64,000 bases of DNA from Gnetum montanum (GCA_015680685.1 MNCI01014438.1:414238-478237); one strand, 5' to 3'. Positions 34,326 through 47,455 are shown, counted from the stretch's first letter. A program made the numbers and translations. Notes: generated from the sequence alone by a model not told the origin.

Positions 34326-36708
34326 TAAGTGTCGGCCAATAATATGAAATTTTATTTTTAGTGTCATTTTCATGTATGGTTGATTTACCGTGGCATTTTG
34401 GTTGCTTGTAGGGACACTGAACCTTTTCTCATAGTTGTTGAGCTAGTTGGGGTATTGGCGTGGTTCGGGCCCATTGAGGCCGATGAACCTACCCCAGATC
34501 TGAATGTTGATGACAACGGGGTATGGTTCAGGGAAGGAGCGTGTGAGTTCCTCGCTTTCATCCTAGACATGTTTAAAGTGGTTGTTTGGTCGCAGTTGAG
34601 TGAACTAGTGGCATGGAGCGTGCTTGAGGCCATGTTGCCAAGAGCCTCGAAGGGTGTCAAGGTCTTCATGGAAGACATTGATGAGGGGCCACTTGTCATC
34701 GAGGGTGGTCCCTCTGGCAAGCCTAAGTCTACTCACCCGTTAACGCGCATGTGGGCCCAATTGCTGCGAGGATGCGATTATCTAAACAACACTCTATTTT
34801 TAGCTACGCGTGTGCACACGTTGTTCCAGAACCCTCCTTGCATAGTGTACCGGGTGGATAGGTAGGATCGTTTAAGCTTGTTGTTTCTTTTCGCCGTTTG
34901 GCATTTGCTTCTGGTTTGACATCCGTTCTTTTGTAGGCCCCAAGTTAACCTAGACGAAACATGCGTTGAGGATGATGGGCTTGCTCTAGCTCGTACCGCT
35001 TTAGAGACCTTTATGATGGGTCCCACCCTTCGTGGAGCTGTATTAGCTCAAACCAAGGGTGATATCATCCATTTTCACAAACGATTCTCTAGAGCGTTCA
35101 CACAATGCAAAGCTCGAGGGTGGTGGCATGACGATTGGTCAGATAAGGGACTAATTTTTCCTTGTGACTCTAACTTGGGTAGCACATCTAAGTCCATAAC
35201 TGAAGGTAAATGACAATGTTTTCTAGATGTGTTAACGTGTTTGTTCAACTGCCAGGGGTTATACTGATATGATGATTTCGAATTGTATCTATAGTTGATG
35301 TCCCTCCTGGCGGAGACCCTATCGCAACCAGACGAACTAACAGTACTCTCTCCATGAAGTTCGGGGAGATCAGTAAGGATCAGAAATGGTTGTGGACCTA
35401 TGCCCCGCCATCCATCGCTTGTTGTTTAGACGATGCTGGCCTTATGGAGCTCTTTAAGACCTCGAGCCCTGATGTGTCAGTAGTAGAAATGATTGGGATC
35501 GTGGATTCCTTCAACAAGTCTGACTCTTACTACAGCACCTGGATTAATGCTGTTAAGATAGTTTTCCATTTGTCACCTGAATTCTTTTCGAACCTGTTTG
35601 GTGTACTGGCGGATGGTATAAATGTAGTTTTAGACAGGGCTCATAAAGAGCTCCATATGGTTCATGAATTAGAGGACTGGTTGTGCGTTACCAAGGGTGC
35701 GAAGGGATTCCATATGCAGGGGAAGTCAAAGGTTGAAGAAGTCAATGAACTATATCCCCTATTTAGGGCATGGGTATTCCCTAAATCCCTTTCCCAGGTG
35801 TAGAGTCTTGGTGTTGAGGCTGTACGTATTATGCGAACCGTCCTAGAAACCAAAATGCGTTATAACTGGGCCCAATTTTTGTTGTCGAGCCTGCATAAGG
35901 AGATAGTGCGATTACGCTCAAATGTTGAGGCATAGTCCCACTTTACCTTTGCCTTCTTTGCTGGTTATCTTCGCCACTTAGCCAAATTTCTAGTGGTTCG
36001 TGCAGACAATAAGTATGTTCTATGGGATCGAGGTCAATTATCCCGCCCATGGTTCAACCATTTGTTTGAAACAACCAAGTCCTAGGATGCGCTTGAGGGA
36101 ATTGATGAATCCGTATCTATCACGATAGGGGAATCATTTGGTACGTCAATCCACACACGTGATAGTGTGGGGTTGGAACCTGATGATGTGCCTTATACTA
36201 TGAAAAGAGTAGAATGGGTCATCAAAGAAACCATTGGCAAGGCCAAGTCGAAGCTAACAAAGCGTGAACATTCAACCAAGGAGGCCTCAAATGTGGATGA
36301 GCCACGGGTTAAGCATATACGGTTCAACATGCCTACCCGAGGTAAGTAAACTTAGTACACTTGTTACTTTATGATTTTCATCTTATTCATAATTTTTACT
36401 TTGACCACTTACATGCTACTGATGCCTTCAGACTTGACTCGAGAAGTGAGGAGGCAGGAATTAGAGACTATCATTGAAGAGGAGGAGGCTAACACGGAGC
36501 TAAATAATGAGGAGGAATACGTGGGTAAAGATCAGGTGGGAGGGATAGAAGAGCTGAGGGAAAACACCATAGAAACTGAGCTGGTGGATGACCAGAGTGG
36601 AGTCAATGAAATTTTTAGCAGCTTCCTTAATGGAAAACTAGATTTAGGTGAACCCTGAGAAGGGGACAAAGAACACGATATGTTTTCTTTTATTTTGTTA
36701 TTCTAAAG

Positions 36709-38306
36709 TGAAACACCATAGAAATTGCGAATAAGCCTAAGGAGAAGATTCACGAATCGGGCGAAAATTCATCAGAAAATTCTGGAAGGTAGAACAAGGC
36801 AAAGCAAGGCAAAGAGGCGCGCTGCATCAAGTCTCTAAGTTCCTTACAGATTTCAATCTTACTATGTTTTCTGCCTTTACGCTACATTACGCAACATAGT
36901 GTAGTATCTCTTAGTGTAATTCTACTTAACATAGTCCGATATCAAAAGGTGACTTACTTTGGCAGATCTGATGAAGTTTAAGGCCTAAGCAGAATAATAT
37001 GTGACTTATCGCATGTTCTGCTAAGTCTTTTGTCTAGGGTTGAGTTTACACTCTATTACACAAAGTAGCATGACGAGCTTCAAAAACTCAAAGTCAAAGT
37101 CCAAAGAAGCGCAGCAAATTAGCTCCTTTCTTTTTGCCGATTGGTCGCCTTATGCTCGTTACGCTACGCAACGTATGCCAGCGTAATTCATTATCAAGTT
37201 GATCATTTCTTATGCGTTATTACGCTTCGCAGCGTGAATAAGTGTAAAGCAGCTTGAATCAAATATTTTCATGCTTTATTACACTCTTCCATGCGATGCA
37301 GAGTAAATAAGCGTCATGCAACCTAAGACCAGCTAAGACAATGCTAGATATGCACCTGTTATCCACATGCACAATACGCGGATGAGCGTATTGTGCATAG
37401 TCACGAAGCAACTTTAGCAGAAGTGGTTGACGACGTACTTTTCACTTTCTCCTAGAAATGTAATGCAACATAGTCAATTTTAGCTTAAATTTAGTCAATT
37501 CAATGGTATTTTGAAGGTTTGAGATATGTGTCATCAAGGCTGTGCCTTCTCTACATGTCGTCGAACTTATAAATACTCTAGTTGACGAAGAACCAAGAGG
37601 GGGAATTTTCTCAACTTTTGGCATTTTTATCACCTTCGAAGAGAGACGAGAGACATCCTTGAGCATTGACAGCAGGAGTGATCACCTATTTTGGTGAAGA
37701 TACAGTCCTCTCCATTGGTGATCATTGACAGCTTTGAGCAGAGACTACCGAAGGCAAAGAGAATAGATCGAGAGATCATCTGGTGCAGTTGGAAAGATCC
37801 ATTGATCAGACACATTTGATCGATAGACATCTGGGCTTGACCTTCCTTGCATCCCATCTTTGGCTTACGAGGTAGACCAAGCGTCATTCTGTACTCCTTT
37901 TTGAACAAATTTCTTGTATTTTTGTGTATGGTTCACACAAGATAAGCGAAGTTTTCCATTGGAACTTTGTATACAATATACTCAGTTTTCGGGTCAAAGC
38001 ACAGATCATTGAATTTCACATTTTTCTTAAATTCGATCCACCTTGTCATGTCGACGTTGCCATTATTGTGATTTATCTACATCATTTTCTACCCCTTTTG
38101 CGATTCATTAAATCAGATCATTCCACGGAATATTTCTAATATTCGTCGATTTACTGATTGAGTAAGTCCCTGTCTAATCGACAAGACCATTTAGGGCACT
38201 GTGGATTCGTTTTCTCTAGCACAGCCCTCGCACGGATCCATAGTTAAGACTGTGTACACAGATTTTTTTCGGTATTTTCCAGCTACCGACATTTTTCGTC
38301 ATTATA
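36709..38306 (+). repeat. 5' LTR of element C
   Basis: It begins TGAAACACCATAG and ends ATTATA seven bases before the PBS. TATAAATA is at 37568-37575. The U3 has words such as TTACGCTACATTACGC, GCTACGCAACG and TTACGCTTCGCAGCG (36880-37330). The 3' end carries AGTAAGTCCCTGTC...GGGCACTG, AGCACAGCCCTCGCACGG and a run ending CTACCGACA. It pairs with the LTR at 52610-54206; over short stretches compared by eye about 90% of bases agree and most differences are C/T or G/A. Confidence 0.9.
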
Positions 38307-38312
38307 GTTTTC

Positions 38313-38329
38313 TAGTGCTAGAAGAAGGG
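38313..38329 (+). promoter_or_regulatory. Primer-binding site of C (tRNA-Asn type)
   Basis: TAGTGCTAGAAGAAGGG, three mismatches from TGGCGCTAGAAGGAGGG of B. All three are G-to-A or C-to-T changes. Confidence 0.7.
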
Positions 38330-38559
38330 CCTAGGCTCCGATTCACATTTTTACGGGTAGCCCTGTAAGCGATCTGTACCCGCGTCTCTAAAAATGTAAA
38401 CATAATACCTCTAGGGAAGTTTACAGAAAATTGTGTGGTGTAGATCGGTCACAGTAACGATTCCTTTAGAATCCTGCAAGGTAGAAATCCTAATTGTGAT
38501 CTTCTTTGTTAGTTTCCTTTTCAGAACCAGTCACTTATTGTCATTAATCTATCTAACCA
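38330..38559 (+). other. Untranslated leader of C with conserved dyad
   Basis: The leader is short. The segment 38394-38490 matches the duplicated leader motif of A, including GATTC-CTTTA-GAATC at 38459-38473. There is no gene. Confidence 0.6.
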
Positions 38560-41500
38560 ATGGAGTCCACATACACAACCACAATTGCCATGATGACCAC
38601 AACTGACTCGGGTGCCACATCTATGAATCCCATCGCTGTTACCGAACTAGCTTCTGGTGTTATGGGACCTCAGGGACCGTCGCGTCGTTCATTAAGATTG
38701 TAGGGCAACGATCCCATATTTACCATTGTGACTCCTGAGGAATACAACTTCATCTGCATCAAGATCCAGGCAAAGCTTGCCCTTAGCCGAGCCAAAATCG
38801 AGGCAAAGCAAAATTTTGAACTGATCCACAGAGGGGGTCAAGATTTTACCCCTACCGCTTATGACATTATCCCCCTGACAGAACATTACCATGAAATCCT
38901 GACCCAACTGGTTATGGCTAGGAGTTAGGCTTCACGGTCTGTGCTAGAACCTCAGAACGGGGAAGAAGAGGAAGATGAACTTGTAGCCCAGTCTGAACAT
39001 TCATACCACACTCTTAGTCCCCATACATACATAAATCCTCTGTTTGCTCTTACAGGAGAAGCTACCCCTCTTAATCTAGCCATGACCACTCAAGCTCACA
39101 TTCCTGTCATCCCACAGGTTACTACGCAATCATCCGTCCTGCAGGTGCAAATACCACCTCAGAATAACGTGGGGGGGCCTCATCGCCACATGTAATTAGC
39201 ATCCCATCGGTGGTACCTGCATCCACCACACCCTATTACATCCCCCAAGTGCAACCCCAAGCCATGCCTACAATTCGCCCGGTGCAAAATTTGGCACAAA
39301 TACTATCATTGCCGCCCCCTCTAAAGTAACAAATCACAGCCATCGTTCAGCCACAGACATCAGTCCAACAGCCCACCTCGAGTTAGTGGATCATTCCCGT
39401 GGCACAACACAACTAGTTTGCGTTATATGGTGTGTAACCTTTAACTGCACCCACAACGCATGTCTCGCAGATGGTCCCACAATATCCTTATTATTTCCAT
39501 CCTATACAGCTGGCGGTGGCCAATCTCTCTGCTCAACCCAGTGGGTGGTGGTCTTCATAGGCAGCTTCGTCTGCAGGGATCCCCACTGCACCACCTACCA
39601 GCCAAGTCATCCCTCCACTTCCACTGCTTGGCACTGTTCTTCTAGTTCAACCCCCTTCTCCTCCTGCACAGACATCTTCATCAACAGGCTTAGATCAAGC
39701 TTTCTTACTCATTCAGACCCTCACTGAGGAGGTTAGACGTCTTAAGGCCGCTGGCTCTGACACTATACAGATCATGGATTTCTATCAGGATGATCCCGTT
39801 AGTCTAGTAGTTCCCATGCTGTCGCTACCCACAGGGATGTCCATACCCCATTTTACTAAATATAATGGGGAGGGAGATCCTAACGGTCACCTGGTCACCT
39901 TTAGATTTAAATCCTTGTTGTTACAGCAATGGCCTCATACGATCATCCGTGTCTTTGTAATGTCTCTAGCAGGGAAAGATTTGGATTGGTATCGAGCCCT
40001 CCCTCGCTTTTCCATCTCAACCTTGGAAGAGCTCTTGACACAATTTGTGACTGGCTTTAAATAAAACCTAAAGCTGGAGGTCACATTAGATCAACTTATG
40101 GGAGTGAAACAGGACCCACTCGAACCTATCCAAAAGTTTATACAGCGATGGAGTGCTACTTTGAATGAAATCCGTGAGCCAATCACAAAGGCCCATTTGC
40201 TGGCCATTTTCAAAGGAGTAGTCAATGAATTCATCAAGTCTAAGTTGTATTACCTTTTCCCTAGCTCCTTACATCAGGCTTTCACCTAGACCAAAAGCAT
40301 CCAAGATGTCGTAGAGGCTAGCAAAGACCCGACGTATGTTGCCTATAAAAATGCTAACAACAAGGGCAAGGACAAAGGTAAAGCAACAACAATGATGGTA
40401 GCTGCGTTGGCTAAGGGTGCTAAGAACAAAAACAAGAAGGCACCTACGACATCTTCTGAGACCACGGCTAGTGCAAGCAGCACCAGCCAAGACACAGTTG
40501 CCCCTAAAAAGGCCCCCTAGCCAAAACCAAACTTTGAGCATAAAGATCGCTCAAAGTATACAGCCCTACCTGTAAAACATTTAGAACTCTTAAAACAACT
40601 ATTAGGGGTAGGATACATTCAGACTAAGAAGGTATCCGAAGAAGCTCTGAAGCGTCACAAGCATCATTGTGAACTGCTGAAGAATCCTTCTTTGGCCCTA
40701 CTTGACAAACCACCAGTTCCGAGGTCTTTTAGGTTGGACCGTTTCTGTGACTACCATCAGTTGTGTGGTAACGATACAAATTACTACTGGGCATTGAAAG
40801 ATGACATTCAACTCATGATCGATGATGGTTCTCTAAAACTAGATGGTAGTAGTCCAACACGTCCTAAAAACTAGGCATTGCACGTATACAAGGATCCGTT
40901 AAACGCAAATAACACACCGTACATAATCAACGTGGTAAGTACATACGGTGAGAGGAAGGTACCACCCAAACAGCCTTTTGTTTTGCATGTACCTACTAGC
41001 TCACCAAGGGGGATAGGCTTTTCACCAGTAGCTAGTGGCGTCTCGAGGCCACCCTTTGTCATTCGGGTGCCTTCTCTAGATTTAACTCAACCTCGCACTA
41101 ACAGTAAAGCCATGGCCACATCCGTGCCTACATCTAAAGCACCTTTTATCCTTAGAGTATCAAAACCACTGGTTGCTCCTTTTACGCAGGAGCAAGCCTC
41201 TAACCAAAACCGTCAATCGTCACCTAATAAACAAAGGGGAGGGGATGCGTCCACTAATGCCACAAAAAACCACCTTACGCTAGGCTTTGCTAAGCCCAAG
41301 CCCCTGGCCTCTGTACCTTCACCTGCACCTCATGGGCAAGACAAAGGTGTAGAAACATAGCCACCTCCCTCAGCAAGAAAAATAATAACCCTCCAACCGA
41401 CGCTATTCCACCTCGGGAGATTCGTCTCTTGGGGTGAATGGAAGAAGACAGAGGGGACAAACACGCCAGCCGAGAACGAGATCTCCTTGACGTGTTTATG

Positions 41501-42370
41501 CAGGTCAAATAGGCTCTGAAACAAAAAAATAGAATGCTGAGCCTTTATGATCTACTCATGATGTCTCAAAAACACCGTGAGGCCATGGTCCGTATGCTGA
41601 CATCCATACCTGTGGATGAAAGCTTACCAGTGGAGGAGGAAGCGATACATGCTGTCATGTTTTCCTCTGACGCTGAGCGACCTAAACCTACCTCGTTGAC
41701 CTTTCATGATGAATCCATTAAGGATGATCCTGAGAAAGGTCAAGTGACAAATGAACCCATGTTTATCATCATCCGGGCTGGTCAACATCGGATCTGGAGG
41801 GTGCACGTGGACGATGGCACCGCTACAAACGTCATCCCTTATCCCATCATGGGTAGGTTGGGTCTGGTCGACCAGATCAGTCCCACAACGACAACGTGCA
41901 TAAAGTTGTTCAACAGAGCACGGGTTCAAGTCAAGGGGACGGTGCACATCGAATTTGTTGCAGGGGATCAATTCCCAACAGATGCTACATTCCTCGTTGT
42001 CGAGGAGATTCTCGGTTTCAACTTAATCTTAGGGAGGTCCTGGCTAGCCCAACTGAGGGTAGTTTCATCATCAATACACTAGGAAATACACCTACCCTAC
42101 GTAGGGGGAGAGGTTATAATACGCAGTGATGAAATCACCCACAGGACTGTCAACAATATCGAAGAAGAATAGGGTTCGGAGATAGAAACATCCGATGATC
42201 AGACCCATTCCCGAATCCCTGAACAAACGGAAACGAATGATGATAGTCTAGCCTGGGCCGACCTACCATTTCAGGATGGTGGTATGGAAGAGTCTAGCTG
42301 CAAATCTCCCCGCCCTTACACATCATTAAACATAAAGGCCATTAAGAAACAATTGCGAGCCAACGATTGA
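38560..42370 (+). pseudogene. gag: Gag-protease of element C
   Basis: The ATG at 38560 opens MESTYTTTIAMMTT, in frame with EEYNFICIKIQAKL. An acidic and then Pro/Gln-rich stretch leads to GLDQAFLL (39690) and the Gag core (40 kDa-type retrotransposon gag: FYQDDPVSLVVPML, YNGEGDPNGHLVTF, MSLAGKDLDWYRALPR, FIQRWSATLNEIREPI). A K-rich segment and a degenerate zinc knuckle (FCDYHQLCGNDTNYY, last Cys lost) follow. Three PFVLHVP-like repeats (40960-41170) precede PR at about 41760-42110 (VHVDDGTATNVIPYP, active site DDG, and FNLILGRSWLAQL). The frame ends at TGA 42368-42370. Stops at 38701, 38926, 40063 and others, and shifts near 39190 and 39730, make it a pseudogene. Confidence 0.85.
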
Positions 42371-42599
42371 TCGGAATGGCATTTATGCGCATCATCACAT
42401 TTTTTACTAGTTTTCCATTTACGCTTATTAACTTTCATTGTCAATCCTCTTTAATGTGTACATACATATTTACGCTTACTATTCTTTATGCCATTTACAT
42501 TTTCTTATGTTATGCTATTTACGCTCTTTGATTGCTATTACTCACTTTAGCGCAATTACGCAGAAATGTACGTTGTTATCGATTATACTTCCAGACTTA

Positions 42600-42745
42600 T
42601 GTAGATGGCCCGCAATGGCCTAAAACTAGTGGCAGCCTGTAATGGCCTTAAACTAGCAAAGGCCTACAATGGCCCAAAACTAATTCCCTAGCATCTTACG
42701 CAAATGTTACACGACGGCCCGCGATGGCCTTAAACTAGCAATTCC
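42600..42745 (+). repeat. Dyad-repeat array after the protease of C
   Basis: Four units: GGCCCGCAATGGCC, GCCTGTAATGGCC, GGCCTACAATGGCC and GGCCCGCGATGGCC, each followed by YTTAAACTAG or a close variant. It lies between the PR stop and the 3' end of the antisense gene. Bases 42371-42599 and 42746-42938 show no gene; the second stretch is very A-rich (42780-42870). Confidence 0.8.
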
Positions 42746-42938
42746 ATTCCACAGCAACGTAACCTATTCAAAACCTTTAACAACTACACTTACACTTTGC
42801 AAATAAAGACATAAAACTAAAAAATAAATAAAATTTAAAATCATACAAAAAATATTATAATTAATCTCGCCAACATTCATATAACCACTGTTCGATTTCA
42901 TCAATCAATTTCATCAATAAATCATGTGTAAATCATAA

Positions 42939-45900
42939 TTACGCATCCCCTCTAGTACCGTTGTCACCTGTATCCCTTAGGTCCAGCTCGAAGCCTAATA
43001 AATCATCCTCAAGTGGGCCATCTCTTTTAGAAGGTATTCCTTCATGAGGAATGTCATCCTCACGAGGTCCTTGCTCTAACACCGGCTCCACAGGAAGACA
43101 CTCTCCATTATTACGCTCCTCTTCCTGTACTTGTTCCTCATCCTGTTCACCTTCTCCATCCACTTCTTGCACCTATATACAATAAATACATTAGCAAAAA
43201 CTTGACAGCATAATCAGAAAATTTAGATTCAATAATGTTCAAACTTACTCACGATGGTCCTGCTTCCATAGCAAAGGGGTGCTTGTCTAAACCGACCCAT
43301 AGGCACTGCATAATTTCATCTTCAGTTAATTCAAACCATACTCCATTCCCTAAAGCAGTTCCAGCCTTCACCTTCCCTTTCTCCACACTAGTCCAGCGGG
43401 GCGGTTCAGGGAAGAAAGTAGGGACCATATTCTCACCCCCGGGGAGAGTCATTTCTCTTTCCGGGGATGCGCTTACTATCACCTACTCCTAAAACTTCTC
43501 GAAGGCTTTGGATACGCCAATGACATCAAGGAATACCTGTAAGGATTGAGCTTTGACAGCAGAATCATGGTAATGCTGACGATAAGTGATACTTTCTCGC
43601 TTATATAGATGCTTATGATCTTTTTCTTTCTACCCCCACTCTTGCTCACTTGAGCAGAAATCCTTCCAGTCTTGGCTTTTCTGAGCCAATAGCTCTATTT
43701 GCATCCTCTGCTCCACCAACTCCCAACTAGTTTGCACACTATTCCTAACTGTGGTCCAATAGCGAGAGTAATCAATAATAGCTGTATGCCAGTCCTCTGC
43801 ACTTATTTTCCACACCTGCAGGAATTCACATCGCAATTTTAAGTCTCCGACCTCTTTGGCCAGAGACGCCTTTTCTCTCTCTGACCTCTGCAACCTTTTC
43901 CAGAGGTCTTCATTGACATTTTTACTCTCCCACAAGGATCAAGTCAAGCGTAACGCATATTTATGCATCTACTCATAAATGTTGCATGGCATGACCACCC
44001 TGTCTAATGAAGGCTCCACTGTGTCCAAGTCAATGGGCTCCATAGGGTCCCATCGAAGGCGAGCTCCTAATAGCAAATAGTATCTAACGTAAGTAAAACT
44101 TTATAACTTTGTAATAAAATAAGCCTATTATAGCTGCAACATACCAGCTCCAGGATCGACGCGCCTGAGATGCTTGATCATATCGCTGACAATGCCTTCC
44201 ATGAAGGTAAACTTTTCAGGAAATTCTCTCCATGCTCTGCTTACAGCGAAGGACGTGAATGCATCTTGTTCATTTGTAGTGTAATTAGGTTAAGACTTCT
44301 AATTATTAAAAAAATTATTTAAAAATTCTAATATGCTAATTACCTCTACCTGTTACGGTGGAGGTGCATCAACATTTTCCTCTTCCTCTCTCTCCTCATG
44401 CACAAGGATTTGTGCATCGCTTATCCTAACAGTTGGGGCCTCCTCTTCCAAAACTGGGGCCCCTTCCCCATGACGTAATATCATTGTCCCTATCTTAGGG
44501 GGCAACCACTCCGTAGGCCTCACTGTTCATAATACACAACGCATTTAAATGATTCAAAATACACTAAATGAAGTTGCATAATACAATAATTGCCAACTTT
44601 CACTATGTCTTTACACTTACCAGGTGGAGGTTTACTCCGCTGAACTCTGACTTGCATGGTTCTTCCTGTGCCACTCGCTGGTTCTACAGGGGCCTCGGTT
44701 AGGCAAGGCCGTTTATGCTGAGCCGAAGGCTCTACAATTTCTACTGCTAGGCGTTTCCCTCGCGAAGCGTTGCTAGTGTAAGTGGGAATCACCCTACCTA
44801 CACTATCAGGGCCCCACACCCAAGACACCACCAAATCCCTTGTCGATATAGATAGAGACTCGCCAATCCCCTCCGGAGGATCCTGTCCTCGGGTAGTGCC
44901 AAAAATGTGGCTAATCCAAGGTTTGAATAGCTGGTCTCAGTCTTGCTACACCCAGACCCCATTCCTCTGGACAACCAAAAATTCAGCAAAATGCCAAAGG
45001 CAAGCTATGAAGAAGGTGAAATGCATGCTAAAATGAGACTCAAGCTTCTGGTGGAGCCTGATCATTTCAGTGTGTAATCCCTCAGCAAAATAGCTTGCCC
45101 AGTCTAACTAGGTCCCTTCCTCCATAACCTCCTACATTATACAGGCCTATTCTATGGTAAAGAACCTCCCCTGTGAGAGTGTTTTGGGGAAAGCCTGGGC
45201 CTGGAATAGGGGATAAATCGTCTTGGCAATCTCTAGTTTGATCTATTTACAAGGGATCCCCTTAGTATCCTTCTTGGCCCCTAGCCACTCCTCCAGCTCC
45301 TCCTGACACTTAAGGCTCCTCTTTGCTTTTTCCTCTATAGGAAGGTTGTTAGAGGGGATGCTGAAGACATCTGCAAACAGCTGAGCATCAATATCAAAAT
45401 TTACATGCACATGATGCACGTGCATGCAAAAACACTCAGCCCTCTCGCTGAAGGAGTTGACCAGGGTTAACATTTCACTAGTAGGGACATCAGGGGTTAT
45501 GGCCAAAAATAACTGCATTAGCCTCACCTCCCGTAGCTTGGTGACCAACGCAACTGGGGTCACCGCATGGCCGAGCCAGCGTTGTGCTTCCTTGATGTCG
45601 CCATAGCGGAAAAGGAGAGTATTTGCCTCACGGCCAGAAATTGTAAGGGTAATCTCCTGGGATTCCCTGACTGAACAACACAAGACACATGTCAAAGTAG
45701 CAAAAAAAACACTATTACGCAACATCTCAAAGACAAAAATAAAATAATAAAATAACAATAATGAAACCTTACCAGGTCCAAATGGCAAAGGAAATGGAGG
45801 AAGTTTCCTCTGCACGTCCGCAATGGTAAGGGACGGGTCCAAAGTCCATTCTTCATGTAACCATCCGAGATTCTGACAATTCTAGAAGGAATTAGCATAA

Positions 45901-46971
45901 CAGGTGGGGTACTGATGAATGTTGAAGGTAATCTGCCCCATTACACCAACGCGTACGTTGCTAGTCGAGGTAAATGCCTTTATTGTCGTTTTGGTCCAAG
46001 TCAATGTATCATTATCGCCTACTAACTTGTTCTCATGGATAAAAAACTTGTGACATATTCTTATCTTACACTTTACAAAATCCAAACATTAAATACATAA
46101 TGACAATTTCGATACTAAACAGCTTACCCGCCTGAATAATACACTATGCCTGGTGGGTTTTGAAAGTAAGTCGAGACATGACAGGCCATGAACAAAGTGT
46201 TGTACGTGTGGTAACAGCTAAACTGGGTCATTTCCCAGATCCAACTTAAGCACCTCAACCCTCTGGTGCTAAGTTCGCGGTCCCGGAGACAACCAGTATC
46301 GATAGCCCTATCTATCAAGAAAGCTAAGATTCCCTACATAGAACCCACTAACAGGTGTTCTAAAATGGTGCCGACGATATCTCCCGATAGGTGTGACCAT
46401 ACAATAATGCTGTATTTATGTAGTAAAAACTACAGAAACTCCAGCACACCCTTTTGGAACGATATGGCCCTCCTTTGCAACCGAGTCTGAGGGGGAGGAA
46501 CATTAGGTGCGATTGGGTTTATACAGCATAGAACCTTGACTATATCCAAGAAGATTAAGACAGGTCTTAACATGATACTGTATAGAGAAAATAACAAACA
46601 CATTATCGTCTAGATTCCCATTGCATGTCCAAACTATAGAAATCTACAAATTACGCTTTAGCTATTCAGCTGAAATCGCCTAAACCCTTGTAACAGTACA
46701 AGGTTTGTCCCCGACAATGGCGATAGACGCAATCCTATTATATAAACCCTCATTTTAATGCAAGGTCTATAGTCTAAAACTCTAATTTATGTAGATGACG
46801 CTACAAGAATAAACACTACAAAAGCAACACGAATAAGCAAGGGATGGCCTACCAATTTAGAGGTGCAGCGTCTCTCACTTCGACCATGGCCTGCAAGGCA
46901 CGCTGCAGGCTCCCTTGCATTTCGTCAATCTTGGCCAATTTTGCGTTCTTCCCTCTTACTTTCGGCACCAT
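42939..46971 (-). pseudogene. Antisense gene of element C, homologue of the B gene
   Basis: Minus-strand exons by comparison with B: 46853-46971, 46128-46577, 45773-46047, 44621-45670, about 44350-44522, 44145-about 44260, 43253-44066, 42939-43172. Exon 2 is 450 nt as in B, exon 4 is 1050 against 1047, exon 3 is 275 against 269, and phases of exons 1-4 agree. The start is MVPKVRGKNAKLAKIDEMQ. Shared blocks are YHTYNTLFMA / FQNPPGIVY (exon 2), GWLHEEW (exon 3), PDVPTSEMLTLVNSF, EELEEWLGAKKDTKGI and HFAEFLVV (exon 4), FTFMEGIVSDMI (exon 6), GARLRWDP and SQDWKDF (exon 7). Several in-frame stops, one eroded acceptor (exon 3) and an unresolved exon 7-8 phase mark decay. The function is unknown; the homology to B is clear although the proteins have diverged widely. 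Confidence 0.8.
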
Positions 46972-47455
46972 TGTTGCAGTTCTAACACCTTCACACTTTC
47001 ACACCTTCACCCCTTTATGAAAAACGTGCTCCAATCTTTTGCTCTTCCTCCTTTCTCTCTGTAATAGCTAAGAATTCAAATTCGCAATAGTAAACAACCT
47101 ATTCTCAATGAGAACTACTTACTTATATGCGAAAATTAACCGACTTGACGCCTAATTTCAGTGAGACTTACCCAAATGCTGGTGTCAGTATGAGCTGGAA
47201 CTCGAGGATCAAGGCATTAATTATGATAGATATCGCACGTATTACGGTCTGAAACGACCCTAAACTACTGTATCTTATCTCCTCGTAATTAGGTCGCATT
47301 AATTACAGGCGATTCACAAAATTTAAAATTTAGTTAGCTTTACGCTCAGTAACATCACATCACATCCTTTAGACTAAACCAAGCGTTATTCATTAAATAC
47401 TTATCGCGTCAAACTTAGCATCTTTCTAATTACTTTCGTATTTGACAATTTTGCA
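46972..47455 (+). promoter_or_regulatory. Intergenic region between antisense gene and pol of C
   Basis: On the minus strand CATATAAG (47122-47129) could be the TATA box of the antisense gene, about 155 bp before its ATG. One dyad unit is at 47248-47272 (GGTCTGAAACGACC then CTAAACTA). At the right end a pyrimidine-rich tract ends TTTTGCAG at 47456-47457, a plausible splice acceptor for pol. None of this has experimental support. Confidence 0.45.

Noticed and set aside
33643-36647. The multi-exon gene as a host gene hit by insertions
   Set aside because: A homologue with the same exon plan lies at the same site and orientation in the independent element C, so it travels with the elements.
42600-42745. 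CRISPR-like regularly spaced repeats
   Set aside because: Units and spacers are both degenerate, there are no cas genes, and the context is a plant retrotransposon.
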